The notes under the pieces were generated by a model. It had not been told where the DNA came from, did not search any database, and worked only from the letters and a program-made list of their open reading frames with translations. Of a DNA stretch of 35,015 nt, positions 22,700 through 33,530 are shown piece after piece (position 1 is the first letter of the stretch; each line of letters opens with the position of its first letter). The stretch is from Mnemiopsis leidyi (Eukaryota > Ctenophora > Tentaculata > Lobata > Bolinopsidae), in NCBI GenBank assembly GCA_000226015.1, contig JH154536.1, positions 57,437 through 92,451 on the forward strand. Direction: 5' to 3'. The position numbers and the translations under genes are program-made.

Positions 22700-23767
22700 T
22701 CAATATGCCAAAATTCTATCAAACAACCTTTCAACTTTATCAATATCCATCTCATCAACTTTTTCCTTTGAAAATTCATAAACCTCTTTAGCAGAAGGAC
22801 GGTTGCCAGCGGTTCGTTGAACACACTGATTGATAAGGTCGCAAAACTGAGGTTGCAGACCATGCTCACTAGAAGATAATTCGATTGGCCAATCAACTAT
22901 ATTTCCATCTAAGTCTTCTCCGGTAATTCTACAGTATATACGATAATCCCTCTCATTACATCTATACCCGGAAGATGAGCTGCTATCATTCATCTCATCA
23001 ATCGGGTGTTTGCCGGTAAAAAAGCGGATCATGGTGATACCCAAAGACCAGATATCGCATAATTCGTTGTACTTTGATGGACTTGATAGACATTCGGGAG
23101 CTAAATAGAGTTGATGTCCAGCCCCAGCGGAATGTATCTTTAGCTCTCCTTCCGCTATAGTTTTTGTGGAACCAAAGTCAATGATGGCCAACCTTCGCTC
23201 ATTTCGTTTAACCATGATGTTGTTGGGCTTGATATCTCGGTGCATGTAGACTTTGTTCTCCGGGTTTGCACCGTGAGTGTATCTCAAGCCATTGCTGATA
23301 TCTCTCAATATCAAGTAGCCCAAACAAGTCCGCTCATCCGGTGTCAATTTTGCCAATTCGTCGTAGAAGTTAGGCCTACGTACCAAATCCAACATATCAC
23401 TGTCCATAAGTTCCAGAATCAACCATGCCGATTTTCTAAACCTAACGTAGCCGTGAAATTGAACGATATTTGGACACCTCCAACCTGACGCTGCTTTTAA
23501 AAATTCCATCTCTCTGTCAAATGAGAGCTTTGGCCGATTATTGTCGTCATCAAAATCGATCAAATCTATTTTCTTAATAGCAAAAGGGCGATTCTGATAT
23601 CGAGCCTCATAAACAATACCGAAGCTAGACTCTCCTCTTTTCCCCTTGTCGTCGTGAACAAAGTCACTTCGTTTCACCTCAACATTTTCGCCTGTGTCTG
23701 GATCTGTAAAGTCTGAGATATCGCCGTCTTGAGAAGCTCTGGCTTGTTGAAATAAAGCATGTCTCAT
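22700..23767 (-). CDS. Ser/Thr protein kinase 2, paralogue of kinase 1
   Basis: An uninterrupted 355-residue frame covers a whole kinase domain. It has a modified Gly loop GESSFGIVYEA (45-55), Lys65 in FAIKK, Glu86 in the C-helix, HRDIKPNN with Asp178, DFGSTK with Asp197, APE at 223-225, and DIWSLGITMIRFFTGKHPI. All catalytic residues are present, so activity is expected; HRDIKPNN marks Ser/Thr specificity and the C-lobe resembles STE kinases. It aligns with kinase 1 from the DPxTG segment before the Gly loop to the end (YEARY, REMEFL, NIVQFHG, LILELMD, GLRYTHGAN). An acceptor-like CCTAG at 23771-23775 just before ATAATG could mean that the ATG at 23767 is internal and an upstream exon exists, as in kinase 1. 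I found no such exon between 23771 and 24786. Confidence 0.85.
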   Translation of the reverse strand: MRHALFQQARASQDGDISDFTDPDTGENVEVKRSDFVHDDKGKRGESSFGIVYEARYQNRPFAIKKIDLIDFDDDNNRPKLSFDREMEFLKAASGWRCPNIVQFHGYVRFRKSAWLILELMDSDMLDLVRRPNFYDELAKLTPDERTCLGYLILRDISNGLRYTHGANPENKVYMHRDIKPNNIMVKRNERRLAIIDFGSTKTIAEGELKIHSAGAGHQLYLAPECLSSPSKYNELCDIWSLGITMIRFFTGKHPIDEMNDSSSSSGYRCNERDYRIYCRITGEDLDGNIVDWPIELSSSEHGLQPQFCDLINQCVQRTAGNRPSAKEVYEFSKEKVDEMDIDKVERLFDRILAY

Positions 23768-23770
23768 TAT

Positions 23771-24786
23771 CTAGGAAAATGGGCTATTACAAATTTTATC
23801 ACAAAAATTAATGATCTCACCTATACAGTTCCACAATCGAGGAATAATTAGAGGGATAAATAGATTCAGAAACATGTACATTAAAATGCTTATCATATCA
23901 AGCTCTCGAGGTTTGCAACAGATTTTTAGCTTAGAATGCGACAAGAATGTGCATGCCATATTTAAACGTTGATTGTAGGGTGACGAAGAGTTTAAATTGC
24001 AGGAGAACTTAAATAGATTAATAATATGGACACAACTTAGATATCAACGACATTTTCTCTCTATTATACAGGTTACAATTAATGTTATTTCATACAACAT
24101 AAATACAGCATTCTGCCACAAGATATCATCATAGTCTCAAATATATCAAATAATAAAAACGAAAATATTGGGAAAATTATGGTTACATTTAATATGAATT
24201 CAATTTCCTTTTCTTCTGCAAAAACGAATTATATTAGTAGATATTAAGAAAGAACTTATGTTGCATACTGCATAGGGAAAATGTCAAGTACTTAAAACCA
24301 CGTGACAGCGTCTGTCGTACTGATCTAAAGGTAAATAGTAATCATAGGCTGTGCAACTGTTAAACTAACGGCCACATTGACGGCATTTCATAGCAGAAAA
24401 AAACCTGATTTCCATTTTGGCTATAAACGATAAACAAATAATTTGCTTAAACTATCAATTTGCAAAATAATATCATTTTCGTAATTAGCTAATTAGGAAT
24501 CAGAATAAAACTAAAAATTTTAATGTCGACATTCACTTTACAAATGTTACAAAGAATGTATAAACGTGTACGAAAACTTTTTTGGCTTAATTTTGAATGC
24601 AATATTTACAGTTGGCAGCGGGAAAACCGGCTACATTATGTTCTATGAACTTTAAGTTAATACGGACGAACTAATTTGAGAATTGGCTAACTTGAATCTT
24701 GATCACAATTCTAGAGAAGTCAATGGTGGTTCTACAAATGTATACAAGTTAACTTCGCTTCATTTCAAAGTCTGTCCCTAACACAT
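23771..24786. other. Intergenic region between TBCCD1 and kinase gene 2
   Basis: AT-rich sequence. It should hold the kinase 2 promoter or upstream exon and the TBCCD1 3' UTR. I saw no convincing exon, repeat or canonical AATAAA close to the TBCCD1 stop. Confidence 0.5.
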
Positions 24787-27700
24787 CTAAGATTTATCCC
24801 GCAGTTTAATGAGAGCCTCCAACTCTTTGTGGTGACCAGAAGACTCCAACCAATCATGAAACCGAGCCTGCAGAGTAGAAGCCAGCTGGGCTGTCTGGGA
24901 CTCGGACAGGTCGCACTTCTGCACGTTGTCGTACCACTTGTTGACGCGCTCACGTGCCCGCAGTGTCCCTGCCTCGTACTCTGGCGGCAGCTTGTTAACC
25001 AGGCCCTGCCGGTCAGAGGAAAATTATGATATCTATCTATCTTACAGACTTAGTTCGGCGGCAGCTTGTTAACCAGGCCCTGCCGGTCAGAGGAAAAACT
25101 TGTTAACCAGGCCCTGCCGGTCAGAGGAAAAGCGCGTCATTCCCGATCGGGAGACTTTTAAATATTGTTAGCGAGCTTTTGTGAGCAGTAGTGTTTTATT
25201 GAATAAGTAAGATATGGTCACTGTTTAGGAGTATCTATTAGCTTACTATGATATGAGCTGCCAAACACTGAGATATAAAGTAAAGAGATATAAAGTAAAG
25301 ACTCTAAAGAGGGTTTACCGTTGTTGTTCCCTCAGTGTTGAAAGGGATGGAAAACAAGTGGAACTGTTCAGGAGGAAGTTTCTGGTAGACCTTCCCCCCG
25401 TCACCTGAAATGAAACAAGCTATCACAACCTTTTTACGTGATCAAATATATCACATGATCATTGTCAGAGAATTTTAACTACAAAAAAGGTGACATTTAT
25501 TTAGTTTTGTACCATCTGGACACATAGGGGAGGCAGGTTGATCCCAGAGGTTCCTGACGACGGTGAAGTTAGCGTGGGAGAGGTGTCCCGCAAGTCCCCT
25601 GTAGAATGTGTTGTACGGGGCCAGGGTTATGTCGTTACATCCCGCCAGTAGCAGCGGTCGCGTCGGTGTCAGGATGTACAGTTTACAGCCGTGACAGTTC
25701 CTGAGTTTATCAGATATTAAATCTTACATCTTGTACACCTTATCAGGCTTAGTTTACAGCCTTGACAGTTCCTGAGTTTATCAGATATTACATCTTACAT
25801 CTTGTACACTTTATCAGGCTCAGTTTACAGCCGTGACTGTTCCTGAGTTTATCAGATATTACATCTTACATCTTGTACACTTCAGCAGGCTCAGTTTACA
25901 GCCTTGACAGTTCCTGAGTTTATCAGATATTACATCTTACATCTTGTACACTTTATCAGGCTTAGTTTACAGCCGTGACAGTTCCTGAGTTTATCAGATA
26001 TTACATCTTATATCTTGTACACTTCACGAGGCTCAGTTTGATTTTTGAACTTTAATTAATGGAACGTAAGAAGATCTATTGTTGTGGCTGCTGAGCACCC
26101 GATAAGTTTACAAACTGACAAACTAACAAACTCAACATCCTTATATTATGTAGTACATTACGACCTTGTGTTTCCACTAGAAACTATGTTATATTACATA
26201 TTATTACATATCATTACAAATCGCACTCGGGATTTGAGCACGTGACAAATTTAGAGTCGTCTAGCAATAGCAGGTGTAGCTGTTGTAAAACATAAAACAC
26301 GTGTCACGCCTCAACGGGCAAATTTGAACTTGAGTAGCTGTTTCGAATTCCGATAAATATTTCTATAAAAGGATACATCTTCACGTGCGTGTCTGTTTAT
26401 GTATGTGCCGTGGCTGCTCCGATGCCATATGACGATTTACGGAAAGAGAAAGGAAAAAATGCCCGACGCCCGTTCCTTCGAAAACTGATTTCAATGTAAA
26501 TGTGTATATCATCTTAGGAATTTAGAATTTAGAAGTTCAACTACGAATTCAATGAAGCCACAGAATACAGACAGCAGATCAATTATTTATAATTTATAAT
26601 CAGAACTCCAGTCAAAAGACATTGAACTCTTCGGTCCTCAGACCAGTAGATACATCCTCAAATCCTGTATACATCCTGTATATTTCATCTTGTATACGGC
26701 GAATGCCTTTGCTAAATTTCATTGACTGTTTTGTCATAACCATGCGATTCATTTAACAATCTATATCGAGCTCCATGTCCAGGACTAGGTGATATCAACC
26801 ACAGGTCCGAAGCCCGGTGGACGGGGGTCATGAGACCCCTCTCCAAATTAAAAATGTCATTGACCTGGATAACTTTTTGCTTCCTTACATGAACCCCCTT
26901 TTTGAAAGTTCAAAAGTAAGTGATACCGAAATTACCGATTCAAGTTAAGAATTTCCCAAAAATGGAGTCCGAAGTAGTCGGTAGTCCAATAATGCTTACC
27001 AAAGAAACACTTGGCGACACTGGGCTTAAATTAACTATGAACTTTTTGCAATAATATTTGCAGGATTCAATATATTTTCGGTTTTCGTACATTCATTTCA
27101 AGACTAGACAAGACAAAATGATAAAAGAAATTGCACAGAAGTGCTTACGACTAACTACCTGACTAACTGACTACCTGTCTAACTGACTACCTGACTAACT
27201 GACTACCTGACTACCTGACTACCTGACTACCTGACTACCTGACTACCTGACTACCTGACTACCTGCCTACCTGACTACCTGACTACCTGACTACCTGAAT
27301 AACTGACTACCTGACTACCTGACTCTACTGACTGGGTACCTGAGAACGATGCGGCGGGCAATACATATGATCCTCATGCTTATACAGCCGGTAAGATAGA
27401 GCGTTCCTGACACTGGACCAGTAACCAGGGTTGTTCTGGAGCACTGCTTCACCGAGATGCATTTCATCGAGGAGAGCAGGTAGACGGACGCGTCGTTACA
27501 GTGTGTCACGTGTACTCTGTGGTTCAGCAGGGTTTCAGGGCTCAGTACAGAGATTTGACGTGAAACGTACTGCATGGCAAGGAGGCGGTGCTCTTTGGGA
27601 GTTTCGTGGTCGTTAACTGTTATCCTACATCGTGTGAGGGTGTTTGTGGAACCGTTACTGAAGGAGACGGAGGGTAATTTTGACCAAAATTTCATGATTT

Positions 27701-29604
27701 GTTAAAATTTCAAGTTTAAAAAATAAACGTTCCAATAAAACCACTATCAGGATCTGATGAATTATCAAAGATCTTTTTATTTATATATTGATCATTATGA
27801 AAAGTATTGATAATGAGAACTTCAATCTTGCTTACGCTATTCTCCTACATGTACATACTCGAGGCTGATGTCAGAGGATCTGCGGAGGGGTCTTCCAGGT
27901 TTCTGGTAAACAGTTTTCCCGTGCATTAAACATCTCTTGCTCGTGAAGGGGTTAGCGTGCATGTGATCAAGTAACCATGTCCGAACTTGTTGGGTGTTGA
28001 ACGACTGGGTCAGCTGCCAGATATTGTTAGTGCAGTTGGTTTTGATTTCATTTTGTTTCTCCGTACAATAGGTGGACAGAGGTTAATGAAAACGTAAAAA
28101 TGACTAGTGATTACACAAAATACTAAAAAAAGGTGAAAATAGTATGGCTTTAAGACTTCTACGGTATTTGTTACTTATAGCGGCTTCCTGGATCACATAT
28201 AACGCCATAACGGATTCCCGGTTGCTATTTAGTAAACCTCTAAATACGCAATTTTGTCAGTAGTATGTTCAAACAAACAGTAGACAGACACACAAATAAC
28301 CTTGCTGAAAGAACACACTGATGCGTGAGATTGTTGTTGCAACACTTCGTGTAAAGGTCGAATTGAGTTTTCCGTGTACACAGTAAACATGATACCGAGT
28401 GAGGTTATGTTTAAAATTGTCATAGATTGCTGAAAAATTTGTAATTATCTTTGACATGAACGTTACTGCCAAGAAAGGATCGGCATCCATTATGGATGAA
28501 TATTAATGCACAATTACTAGTCAATTTTTAATGGGTAAAATTCCACACGAATTTTATTACCTTGTCTAAAGGCAAGCCTTTACTGTCGGGCTCTGACAGG
28601 ATGTGGATAATATCAGAGAGAAACGTCTCAATGAACCGAACATCTATACTCTTCTTTTTCGCTTTCCTGTCAGTAGGAAACTCTTCTGCAGAATATCAGC
28701 AAGTTGAGCATTAATTGCGTTCTGTTTAGTACATGAATAAATTATCTAATTTCAAGTGATTTTTGCCTCCATCCTTCTCAACCGACAGATTTACCTGATC
28801 TAAGTGAAAACTTTTGTGTCTGCATAAGGGTGACGTTCTGTGAGTACATGTAAAGTGCAAGGTGGATCGTGTTGACGCTAACTTTGTCCCGCATCCGACT
28901 CTTGGTATCCTCAGAAGAGCATGATGCATACCTAGTAAAGTTATATATACACGACAAACTTTCGACAGAAAGTTTATCTAATATCTCATATTGATATATT
29001 GGTTAAAAATTACAGCAACAAGAATTTCTCAAAAACTCACAATTTTCACCGAACACAGGGATTCGAAAAAAAACGTTCAATCTGATTTGCAGAATATAAT
29101 TATCAAAACATTTTAATTTACAGCTTACCGGTCTTCCCATGCTGAGGTGTCCTTCATTGACATACAGATGTGGCGACATGACTCAAAAAACAGGTGAGCT
29201 AAATCGTGGGACATGTTAAAGTGACGTTGAGCATAGCTTTCCCAGATGGCATAACTGAAAAATCAATATTTTACTAATACATAATGAGTAGGTAATATTC
29301 AACAATGAAGGTATGTATGTCTACTGCACTTAGCACTGTAGGCAGTGCATCTCAAGACCGATAATTTGCTGATGCCAACGATACAACTATGAAACAGATA
29401 TATACAACATAACCTTATAACTTATATAAAAAAGTATACCAACCAAACACTTGGCCACCCATTCTTTCCTTTAGATCTACAGTACATGAGGAACTTAGAT
29501 AGATTCTCTGCAGTTCCAAATGAAGCAGGAAATCCAGCAAGAATCCCATGCTTAAAAATGTCCTGATTCGGCCAAACCAGAACTCTCGGGATATCCACAT
29601 GCAT
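24787..29604 (-). CDS. TBCCD1: TBCC domain-containing protein 1, complete, ten exons
   Basis: Exons: 29604-29444, 29254-29129, 28898-28795, 28685-28561, 28429-28301, 28058-27859, 27657-27340, 25700-25513, 25404-25319, 25005-24787. All phases match and the sum is 1656 nt (551 aa; the human protein is about 557 aa). The N terminus MHVDIPRVLVWPNQDIF, then YAIWESYAQRHF with DLAHLFFE, and RTWLLDHMHANPF align with the known family pattern. Exons 7-8 form the TBCC/C-CAP beta-helix domain (about 295-445), with NDASVYLLSSMKCISVKQCS, TLYLTGCISMRII, KLYILTPTRPLLLAGCNDIT and LAPYNTFY. Exons 9-10 give the conserved tail (QFHLFSIPFNTEG, RFHDWLESSGHHKEL). In family members studied, TBCCD1 acts at centrosomes and basal bodies in centriole linkage and organelle positioning (the Chlamydomonas counterpart is ASQ2), and lacks the catalytic Arg of TBCC/RP2. 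Here Val seems to occupy that site (ARRIVLRNC). The least certain borders are the acceptors of exon 3 (CCAAGAG) and exon 6 (TACGGAG). Confidence 0.93.
24983..25131 (-). repeat. Triplicated 3' splice junction of TBCCD1 exon 10
   Basis: Three copies of a segment spanning the acceptor of the last exon lie at 24983-25022, 25057-25097 and 25099-25131. On the minus strand each contains TTTCCTCTGACCGGCAG followed by GGCCTGGTTAACAAG. The copy nearest the gene end leads into the real exon. The two upstream copies would run into in-frame stops within about ten codons if used. Confidence 0.9.
25681..26035 (-). repeat. Five 71 bp tandem copies of the TBCCD1 exon 8 acceptor
   Basis: Copies start at 25681, 25752, 25823, 25894 and 25965. 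On the minus strand each unit holds about 51 bases of intron end, with a branch-point-like TCTGATAAAC and the acceptor ACTCAG, plus the first 20 exon bases (GAACTGTCACGGCTGTAAAC). Only the copy at 25681-25751 is followed by the rest of exon 8. The other four would reach an in-frame TAA within about 18 codons. Confidence 0.95.
26040..27144. other. Middle of TBCCD1 intron 7
   Basis: The intron runs from 27339 to 25701. Between its two tandem arrays I see no exon, ORF with a motif, or mobile element. Confidence 0.5.
27145..27330 (-). repeat. (TACCTGAC)n minisatellite next to the TBCCD1 exon 7 donor
   Basis: About twenty mostly perfect 8 bp copies with a few variant units. On the minus strand the unit reads GTCAGGTA, so it contains CAG|GTAG, a donor-like hexamer. 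The array starts about 10 bases after the real donor (CTCAG|GTACCC at 27340/27339), with which each unit shares TCAGGTA. Confidence 0.95.
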
Positions 29605-29683
29605 TTAAACTGTGGTTGAAATTTACAGAATAGGGTTTCAGTGGAGGGTTGCCAACATTAATCCCTGGATAAAACGTTTTTTG

Positions 29684-30478
29684 AGGTCGTTCACATATGA
29701 GGTCATCAAATTTTCGGCATTTTGGACCCCCCCTTCCCCCTCTTTTATCATTCATTATCAAGACAAAACCCCCTAAATTTTAGAGATAAATCACCATTAT
29801 GATGTCATCACAGTTGGCACCCACAGTTTCATGTCAAAATACTTTTATTTTTGGCGTTAATTGCCGTTTATCTTGATCAAAAATTAATTAAAAACAAAGT
29901 ACATAATAATTCCAAGACTATGATGCACTATGATAGTGTCAGCAATTCCTCTACATCATCAGGCAGCTCCTAGACATCCTCTAGATAGTTCCTCATTCCT
30001 TTCTCTAACATGATGCTCTTCCATGAAGCTACACTTCAAAAAAAAGCTTTGGAGAATTTACAGCAAAATTTCACTAATTCAACTTGACCTATACTAGTAC
30101 AATGCATTGAACAAAGCCCCACATGCAAAATCTGTCTCCAGTACAACATGAACAGGAATTTGAAAAAATAAACCATATTATTGTTTACAGCTTATATCAT
30201 ACCATGTATAATTTTACCTTATGTTTTAATAAAAAATGAACTTGAAAATTGTCTTACTTGTATTTCACTTGAAAATTGTCTTTGTTACTATAAAAATTTT
30301 GATTAAAATCATAAAAAACTAATACAAATTCTTTTGAAAATCCTAAAAATCTCCAAAATATAGTCGATTTTTGATGACATCATCATTGTAAAAACCCCCA
30401 CCCCCTTGTCATCATTCGTAATCATTTGGAAATTGGGACCCCCCTCCCTAGGTGATGACATCATATGTGAATGACCCC
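29684..30478. mobile_element. MITE-like element of about 0.8 kb with inverted ends
   Basis: The left end AGGTCGTTCACATATGAGGT at 29684 pairs with the right end at 30451-30478, which contains ATGACATCATATGTGAATGACC. C-rich blocks (GGACCCCCC) lie just inside each end. There is no transposase ORF. Its left end is only 80 bp upstream of the TBCCD1 start codon. Confidence 0.7.
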
Positions 30479-30680
30479 TTATGAAAATGATGACTTTTAT
30501 ATAGTTATAAAGAAAATAAATTACTTAAACAGAACTTAGCAGTTTCCCTACACATACAATGATGTGTTAACTTATAAGCTACTTGAGTATCAGTAACCAC
30601 AATTCATTACATTATTAAAATTTAAAGCAAAGAAACTGGCAGTTTGTTGTTTAGATGGCATAGAATTTGGCTTTATTATA

Positions 30681-31396
30681 CAGTCATCCCCCGATTTACC
30701 TGGCTTTTCGGGGGAAAGCAAAAATGCATGGTAGATCGGGGGACCCGGTAAATTGGGCTAATGCCATTTAGAGCCTGAAATTGGGTCTAAATTGTCTCTT
30801 ATAAGTCTATATACCGTCTTATGTGTCTATATACCGTCTTTTGTCATTGAAACAATGTTAAAAAAGTATAAAGTGTTAGTCCTGTATTACATAGTTTTGA
30901 CAACAAAATTTAACAGTTTCCTTGGAAATAATGGAGTTTGTAAAGTTGGGTCTATTGTTCCAGAGCTAAGTATGATACCTTATGTTACATGTAGTGTATC
31001 AGATGACTCAACTCTTCTCCTTTCATGCGATCACATCCTTGCATTGACAGGGCAAGATCTAATCATCTGTGCACCGATGTCAAGCAGTACGATAACGCCC
31101 AATGTGATACATATGAGAACACCAGGCTGTTGAGCTAACAAGGTCTTAATCTGTCAAAGGTGCTCTCAGAGTCACGCTTGTTAATGCTAGTGTGTCATAT
31201 GTTTAAAGGGTGGGAATGCATGGGATCACGTTACCACTGCACACAACAACATGAAACGATTCAACAACAAATTTTTTAAAAAGTTTGAAAAAAAATTTTT
31301 AGCTCAGATTTTGGGTAAAATTTCGGAAGAAAGGAATGAGGCCCGGTAAATCAGGGGACCCGGTAAATCAGGGCCTGGTAAATCGGGGGATGACTG
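30681..31396. mobile_element. Non-autonomous pogo/Tigger-like element (Tc1/mariner)
   Basis: Perfect 20 bp terminal inverted repeats CAGTCATCCCCCGATTTACC at 30681-30700 and the reverse complement at 31377-31396, flanked by TA on both sides (30679-30680 and 31397-31398). CAG-starting ends with TA target duplication are typical of pogo/Tigger elements. Extra copies of the CCCGGTAAAT motif lie just inside both ends. The 716 bp interior holds a 113-codon ORF without transposase motifs, so it is a MITE. Confidence 0.88.
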
Positions 31397-31523
31397 TAGT
31401 ATATGTCGCAGTTGAGCATTAAGATTATAAATATACAAATAATTTGAGGTACCACAACGGAGATGAGTGGCCCCCTACCTCCCAAGCAGTCGCCCTAATT
31501 TTTGAGGAGACAAAGAATTTTGT

Positions 31524-31640
31524 TACACCTGTACCCAGGCTTTTACAGTTAGGATTGGCGGATCTGGGAATCGAACCCCCTGATCTCCTGCACGGAAAGT
31601 CAGAGTGGATACCACTACACCAAACCAGATACCACTACAC
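31524..31640 (-). mobile_element. tRNA-derived SINE fragment
   Basis: On the minus strand it shows a pol III A box-like TGGTGTAGTGGTA (around 31611-31622), and 34 bases later a perfect B box GGTTCGATTCC (31567-31577), then CAGATCCGCCA. The arms do not close into a clean cloverleaf and the 5' acceptor strand does not match, so this is not a functional tRNA. The A-box block is duplicated directly upstream. The 3' part (AAAAGCCTGGGTACA) recurs near 16553-16567. Confidence 0.65.
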
Positions 31641-33530
31641 CACAAAGAGGAAAGTCCTAACTCTAGATCTTCCTCCTCTACATCATCTGATAAACAAGGT
31701 ATTGTTTCAAATATTGATTCAAAGCAGATGAAGTCAAAGAAATCCAATGCTTGCAAGCAAGCTGATCTTGTTGCTTCCTAGTTTGATGTTGTGTAAATTT
31801 TTGTATGAACTGTAAGGGAGGTGATGTACTGAGATTGTCTCACTAACTTTGCTGAAAACTACCAGAATGCTCGAATGCAGTGTAGCACATTTTTCACAGC
31901 AGATCAGAAAATGAGCATGAACAAGAATTGTGGCCGCTTTCATTGTGTCAGGCGACCGCTGAATTTCCCGTATCATGCTGTTGCTTATTGTGATTAAACC
32001 TCGAGGAATGAGGAATCAAGATAAGCAACCTTGTACCAGACGTAATTTTGGTTAGTTTTCATTGGTCTGCACATGTAAAATCATGTCAGACGCGCGAATT
32101 CACGCAGCCGTTTGATACAGCCACGATTGAAAAATTCCATGCTGCACACGCAAAGTTTAGACACAATTGGCATTGCGCGTTCTTTTCATCGTTTATTTCA
32201 AATGTCTTAACTCAGCTCTGCATGACGTCGTTATTGTATTGTATGTGCTGCCTTCATAATTTATTCATGCTGCGTTGTTTTTATGCTTCTGGCATGAATT
32301 AGTTGTTAAAAGGATTTGGTCAGAGCTGAGATTAAAATAGTACTCATACATTCATTTCTCTCTGTCATTCGACAAATTACTCAATAAAACTTAAGTTTGA
32401 AAGAATATTGATTACTTTTACTTGACTTTTACTTTTGTTTCCCTGCTTGATCGTACATCTTGTTGTAGTTGATGCGAGGCAATTATGTATACATTTCATG
32501 ATGTGGAATACATTCTGCGGCCTGAGGCAGTTAAAACCTATAATCGTACATATAATTAAGTTTGATAAGGGAGCCTGCGCGGAGGGACGGACGGACGGAC
32601 GGACGGAAGGACGGACGGGCGCTTTTTGAGCTAATTATCCAAATTTACGCTGTCGAGCGCCAACCCTTGTTTTGTACTTTTTGCGCACGTGCTCAAAACA
32701 TATCAAAACAATCTTGCCATTTGGGCCCTTTGCGCCCAAATTGCAAGATACGGGAAAAAATATGATAAATAAATAAATAACAAAAATAGATAACAAATAA
32801 TGATGCCAGCATCATCACACCTTATCATTAAACAGAGAGCACTTGCAGACCACCTGACACGCGCCTGAGTACCACGTGGTACCCACTCGCACTCGTCACG
32901 TGGCCATGTGTCAGCCAATCACAGCGCGCAGAGCGTGCTCTTCTGTGGAGGAGAGAGCAAAAATTGACTTATAACTTATATGTTATAAGAGCTAAAGGTC
33001 CACTGTCAATGTTGAAAAGTACACAGTCAAAGTTGATAAGTAAAGAGTCAATGTTAATACCGTACTGCTGGAAATTGGGATTGGAATGTATCCAACAAAA
33101 GAATCCACCGCAAGCGTATGGATATTAAAACACATATAAAGCCTAATTAGCTTCCTTTCAAGTTTACTGTTTACTATCAGTTTATCGTACCCAGTTACCT
33201 TAACAACATTGCCAACTATATTGCATATTGAGTAGTACCATCGCTGCAGCGTGATAAGTAATCTGAGCGGTTGATAATTCTCTGTATCATCGTTGTCAAA
33301 AAAGTGGCAAGGGGGCGTCCGGGCATCATGATGTCAGCCCCACGAGGCAGCTCCTGGGACTAATAAGAAGGCTGCAAGCGCTCACAAGATCGTGTCACAT
33401 GGTGCGCTCTAAACCAAAAGGAAACATGCGCCTCGCTCGTACCTCGCTATCTCCGGAAGTAAAGGTTGTAGAAGGTCGGGAGGTCGCAAAATGTCGGCAA
33501 CTTTATGGACAGTCGAATGATAAGTTGTTC
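31641..33530. other. Intergenic region without recognised genes
   Basis: Contains a (GGAC)n microsatellite at about 32584-32618, a 14 bp palindrome GTACCACGTGGTAC at 32869-32882 and a loose three-fold repeat of GTCAATGTTGAAAAGTA near 33004-33058. Short ORFs have no motif or splice support. Confidence 0.55.

Noticed and set aside
24765..25029. ORFs in other frames over TBCCD1 exon 10
   Set aside because: The frame giving the conserved TBCCD1 tail explains the region.
25681..26035. CRISPR-like regular repeats
   Set aside because: Units are contiguous 71 bp tandem copies without unique spacers, in a eukaryotic intron.
30792..31133. 113-codon ORF inside the pogo-like element
   Set aside because: No transposase catalytic or DNA-binding motif, so it is probably chance.
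31552..31625. Functional tRNA gene on the minus strand
   Set aside because: A and B boxes are present, but the acceptor and anticodon stems do not pair, so it is better called a SINE.
32562..32765. ORF across the GGAC microsatellite
   Set aside because: Peptide arises from the simple repeat.
33331..33400. Possible structured RNA with GC-rich arms
   Set aside because: A partial match (ACTAATAAGAAGG) to an inverted segment near 34655 is too short to support a feature.
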